DNA of 7,238 nt from an uncultured Verrucomicrobiales bacterium. GTDB lineage: Bacteria > Verrucomicrobiota > Verrucomicrobiia > Verrucomicrobiales > Akkermansiaceae. Where the stretch lies: assembly GCA_937916135.1 (NCBI GenBank), contig CALFTQ010000151.1, positions 1-7,238 of the forward strand. Reading direction: 5' to 3'. Position 1 is the stretch's first letter; each line of letters begins with the position of its first letter. The translations under genes were made by a program, and so were the position numbers. The notes under the pieces are model-generated. The model saw only the letters and a list, made by a program, of their open reading frames with translations, had not been told where the DNA came from and did not search any database. This document shows, piece by piece, positions 5,064 to 7,238 of the stretch.

Positions 5064-6005
5064 ATGCACCCCATTCACCAGGCTCTGGCATATGCAGCTC
5101 ATGCATCGGGCTTCTCGGCAGTCGGCATTGCAGACGCGCACGCGCCACAGGGAGAAGCGCTGGAGGCTTTCATCCGCAGCGGCAAACACGCTGATATGGC
5201 ATGGATGCCCCGGCACCTGGCCGCCCGCCTGAACCCGGAACTGGTGCTGCCGGGGGTACGCCGCGTCATCATGCTCACCTATGAATATCCCCGAGAAGAT
5301 GCCCGCAAGGCCGATGGCCGGGTGGCACGCTACGCCCAGGGGGAGGATTACCATAAATTACTGGCCGGCAAGCTGGCCGATCTGGATGAAACACTGCAAT
5401 TTTACGGAGGAAGGCAGCGCTGTTTTACAGACAGCGGCCCGGTAAGCGAGCGTTTTTTCGCGGCACAATCCGGGCTGGGCTGGATCGGGCGCAATGGGTT
5501 GCTGATTCGCCCGCGAGGCGGCTCCTACTGTTTTCTGGCAAGCATCCTGACCACCCTGGAAATTCCGGTCACGCCCCCCATGAGCAACCATTGCGGCAAC
5601 TGCCACCGCTGTGAACTGGCCTGCCCCACCGGCGCCCTGAAAAACGGCTGCTGCGATGCCCGCCGCTGCCTCTCATACTGGACCATCGAGGCAAAATGCC
5701 CCGCCCCGGCAGAAATAGCCGGGCTCCAGGGTGAGCGCCTGTACGGCTGTGATGCCTGCCAGGAGGTGTGCCCATGGAACAACACCCCACCGCCGCGAAG
5801 CATCGACCCGCACCTGCTCATGCCAGCACCGCTGGCCGCTGCCCCCCCTGCCCACCTTGCTTCGCTGGAAGCAGATGATTTTCAAGAATTCCTGGCCGGC
5901 AGCCCGATCCGCCGCATCGGGCCGGAGCACCTGCAACGCAACATACAATCCTGCCAATTTTTGAACAAATCCCCCTCCACCATCATCTCAACAGAACATG
6001 ATTGA
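5064..6005 (+). CDS. queG: Epoxyqueuosine reductase
   Basis: QueG performs the final step of queuosine synthesis in tRNA, reducing epoxyqueuosine at wobble position 34 of tRNAs with GUN anticodons (Asp, Asn, His, Tyr), using cobalamin and two [4Fe-4S] clusters. From the ATG at 5064 the protein has 313 residues. Visible: the catalytic-region motif FTDSGPVSER (121-130, with D123 as the conserved acid), SGLGWIGRNGLLI (136-148), the ferredoxin-like CGNCHRCELACP (C177, C180, C183, C187), C202 in RCLSYWTIE, and CDACQEVCPWN (C229, C232, C236), eight cluster cysteines in all. It lacks the C-terminal HEAT-repeat extension of longer homologues. An upstream in-frame ATG at 5010 would overlap the Sel1 gene and add non-homologous residues. 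Its last 8 bases overlap the next gene, indicating translational coupling. Activity needs a cobalamin supply. Confidence 0.95.
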   Translation: MHPIHQALAYAAHASGFSAVGIADAHAPQGEALEAFIRSGKHADMAWMPRHLAARLNPELVLPGVRRVIMLTYEYPREDARKADGRVARYAQGEDYHKLLAGKLADLDETLQFYGGRQRCFTDSGPVSERFFAAQSGLGWIGRNGLLIRPRGGSYCFLASILTTLEIPVTPPMSNHCGNCHRCELACPTGALKNGCCDARRCLSYWTIEAKCPAPAEIAGLQGERLYGCDACQEVCPWNNTPPPRSIDPHLLMPAPLAAAPPAHLASLEADDFQEFLAGSPIRRIGPEHLQRNIQSCQFLNKSPSTIISTEHD

Positions 6006-6783
6006 CTTTCCTACCCTCCTGGCCCAGGCCAGCTACTACAGCTACGGCAACGATTTTCACTATGGAGCTCCCGGTATGTACAGCGGGGCAACTTTCATAG
6101 GGCTTATACTGGTACTGGGTGCCGCCATGATTGGGGGGCTCGTGCAAATGGGGTTGAAAAATGCTTTCAAGCAATACTCCGAAGAACCTGCCCCGCTCAC
6201 AGGTGCAGAGACAGCCCGCCGCATGCTCAGGCAAAACGGGCTGGATGATGTGCAGGTCATCTCAGTGCAAGGGCAGCTCACCGACCACTACAACCCGCTT
6301 GACCGCACCGTTAACCTGAGCGAAAGCGTATACAACGAAGCCAGCGTAGCGGCCATGGCGGTGGCAGCGCATGAATGCGGCCACGCCGTACAGCATGCCC
6401 GGGCCTATCCCTGGCTGGGGCTGCGTTCCTCGCTGGTTCCCATGGTCAATCTCGGCTCCCGGCTGGGCCAGATTGTACTCATGGTGGGGCTGGGGCTGCT
6501 GGCCATGGGCAGCGGAACCACCGTGGCATGGATAGGGCTTGCGCTGTATGCCACCACCACAGTATTTGCCCTCGTCACCCTGCCGGTGGAGTTTGATGCA
6601 TCCCGCCGGGCACTTAACTGGCTGGAACAAAGCGGACTTGCCAGCCGGGCCATGCACGGGCAGGCCGGTACTGCCCTGCGCTGGGCTGCCATGACCTACG
6701 TGGCCGCTGCCTTGTCCTCACTGGCCATGCTGCTGTATTATGCAATCATCCTGCTCAGCAGGATGAACAACAACAGGGAGTGA
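5998..6783 (+). CDS. Membrane zinc metallopeptidase, YugP family
   Basis: This 261-residue integral membrane protein matches the neutral zinc metallopeptidase type 2 (YugP) family. An N-terminal membrane helix is at about 30-51, followed by a cytoplasmic-type domain with the family pattern QLTDHYNPLDRTVNLSESVY (93-112), then the zinc site HECGH (H125, E126, H129) and a probable third ligand E198 in LPVEFDASRRA, and three further hydrophobic helices at about 145-170, 173-195 and 231-254. This gluzincin-like arrangement of HExxH and a downstream Glu within a membrane setting is established for the family, but its substrates are not well defined; a role in membrane protein quality control is speculation. 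The start overlaps the queG stop (ATGATTGA), and its own stop overlaps a possible GTG of the next gene, so it sits firmly inside the operon. Confidence 0.91.
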   Translation: MIDFPTLLAQASYYSYGNDFHYGAPGMYSGATFIGLILVLGAAMIGGLVQMGLKNAFKQYSEEPAPLTGAETARRMLRQNGLDDVQVISVQGQLTDHYNPLDRTVNLSESVYNEASVAAMAVAAHECGHAVQHARAYPWLGLRSSLVPMVNLGSRLGQIVLMVGLGLLAMGSGTTVAWIGLALYATTTVFALVTLPVEFDASRRALNWLEQSGLASRAMHGQAGTALRWAAMTYVAAALSSLAMLLYYAIILLSRMNNNRE

Positions 6784-6794
6784 TACACACTCAT

Positions 6795-7049
6795 ATGAAC
6801 CGACAAGGACTCCAGGAGCTGGTGCGGCAACAGCTCGGTGGCACCGCCACCCCCATGGCAGCCCAACTGGCGCTCGATGCCGTGCTCCGGGCCATAACGG
6901 ACGGGCTCACTGAAGACAAAGAAGTGAAGCTGGTTCGTTTCGGCACCTTCCGGGTGCAGCTACGGGCCCCGCGCAAGTTGCTCCTGCCAGGTTCAGGCCG
7001 GGAACTCACGCTCCCCCCACGCACCGCCATTACCTTCCGGGAGCATTGA
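6795..7049 (+). CDS. Divergent, short HU/IHF-family DNA-binding protein
   Basis: The 84-residue protein begins MNRQGLQELVRQQLGG like the first helix of HU, continues through a second helix (AAQLALDAVLRAITDGL, 22-38), the beta-turn signature VKLVRFGTFRVQLR (44-57, compare GFGTF), and a DNA-arm region RKLLLPGSGRELTLP (60-74) in which P65 aligns with the intercalating proline of HU/IHF. It departs from canonical HU: the basic arm tip (RxGRNPxTG) is hydrophobic, and the chain stops at FREH, where most HU proteins continue FxPGKxLK with a third helix. I chose the ATG at 6795 because HU homology begins there; a GTG at 6780, in frame and overlapping the previous stop (GTGA), would add five residues. 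AGGGAG at 6775-6780 is the nearest ribosome-site-like run. It is last in the four-gene operon. Function as a nucleoid protein is inferred and DNA binding may be altered. Confidence 0.82.
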   Translation: MNRQGLQELVRQQLGGTATPMAAQLALDAVLRAITDGLTEDKEVKLVRFGTFRVQLRAPRKLLLPGSGRELTLPPRTAITFREH

Positions 7050-7188
7050 AAAACCGAGGAACGTTGCAACGGGAAAGGCGGCCCGTGCACATAGAAAAAA
7101 GAATCATCAATTCAGCAGGCAGTAGATCTTCCTCAAAAAAATTGTTTTGAGGTTTCTGTTTCTTACAAAATCTTCGGGACACGCGTAT
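7050..7188. other. Non-coding stretch after the HU gene
   Basis: No reading frame with a recognisable product is seen on either strand. It contains a 10-base perfect palindrome CGTTGCAACG (7062-7071), an AT-rich middle part, and the inverted repeat at 7131-7152. It probably holds the 3' end of the four-gene transcript and upstream sequence of whatever lies beyond the window. Confidence 0.55.
7131..7152. repeat. Inverted repeat, possible weak terminator after the HU gene
   Basis: CCTCAAAA (7131-7138) and TTTTGAGG (7145-7152) are perfect inverted arms with a six-base loop, followed on the plus strand by TTTCTGTTTCTT. It lies about 80 bases after the HU stop. The stem is AT-rich, so terminator strength is doubtful; the same CCTCAAAA sequence recurs twice further right. 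Confidence 0.6.
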
Positions 7189-7238
7189 TGCCTCAAAATA
7201 AAATCGAACCCAAGGGGTGGATGCCTCAAAATTAATCG
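7189..7238 (+). repeat. Start of an apparent 33-bp tandem repeat, cut by the window end
   Basis: TGCCTCAAAAT occurs at 7189-7199 and again at 7222-7232, 33 bases apart, and both are followed by an AT-rich stretch ending in ATCG (7203-7206 and 7235-7238, with a one-base length difference). Only about one and a half units are inside the window. Confidence 0.5.

Noticed and set aside
3796..6005. Functional link between queG and the neighbouring tRNA genes
   Set aside because: Queuosine is placed in tRNAs for Asp, Asn, His and Tyr, not Lys or Glu, and the tRNAs are on the opposite strand with their own promoter.
7131..7238. CRISPR array at the right edge
   Set aside because: The repeated core is only about 11 bases, spacings are 60 and 33 bases, one copy is inverted, and no cas gene is in the window.

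Overview
The window reads as ordinary chromosomal DNA from a Gram-negative-type, moderately GC-rich bacterium, with no phage, transposase, CRISPR or defence gene. Gene content (cytoplasmic NagZ-type hexosaminidase, PyrE, FabI, a YbjN-like protein, a Sel1-repeat exported protein, short-form QueG, a YugP-type membrane zinc peptidase, a divergent HU) and the near absence of Shine-Dalgarno sequences suggest a Verrucomicrobiota member, possibly Akkermansia-like. That assignment is an inference from gene style, not from a marker gene.

Layout. (1) 63-1697, minus strand: pyrE followed after 9 bases by nagZ, ending in hairpins at the left edge; pyrimidine salvage/biosynthesis and cell-wall (or host glycan) amino-sugar release. 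(2) 1698-1870: AT-rich divergent region. (3) 1871-3732, plus strand: a MarR-family regulator with its own strong terminator, then a promoter whose -35 lies inside a 7-bp-arm inverted repeat, driving a YbjN-like gene and fabI. (4) 3763-3790: a perfect bidirectional terminator hairpin between fabI and a minus-strand tRNA pair (tRNA-Lys UUU, then tRNA-Glu CUC). (5) 3946-4065: a divergent control region with a good tRNA promoter on the minus strand and a candidate promoter for the next plus-strand operon. (6) 4066-7049, plus strand: Sel1-repeat protein, queG, zinc metallopeptidase, divergent HU; gaps or overlaps of +17, -8 and +11 bases, so probably one transcript. (7) 7050-7238: non-coding, with an inverted repeat and the start of what looks like a 33-bp tandem repeat cut by the window end.

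How the parts work together. The most interesting regulatory idea is that the MarR protein represses or tunes the adjacent YbjN-fabI operon through the TTGA...TCAA palindrome on its -35 box, resembling in arrangement the FabT control of fatty-acid synthesis genes in Firmicutes. The four-gene right operon mixes tRNA modification, membrane proteolysis, an exported scaffold-like repeat protein and a nucleoid-type protein, with no obvious single pathway. I found no convincing new multi-gene system; the notable signals are regulatory and structural: the operator, two tRNAs that both have G1-U72, an exact 12-bp direct repeat bracketing nagZ, the truncated HU and the edge repeat.
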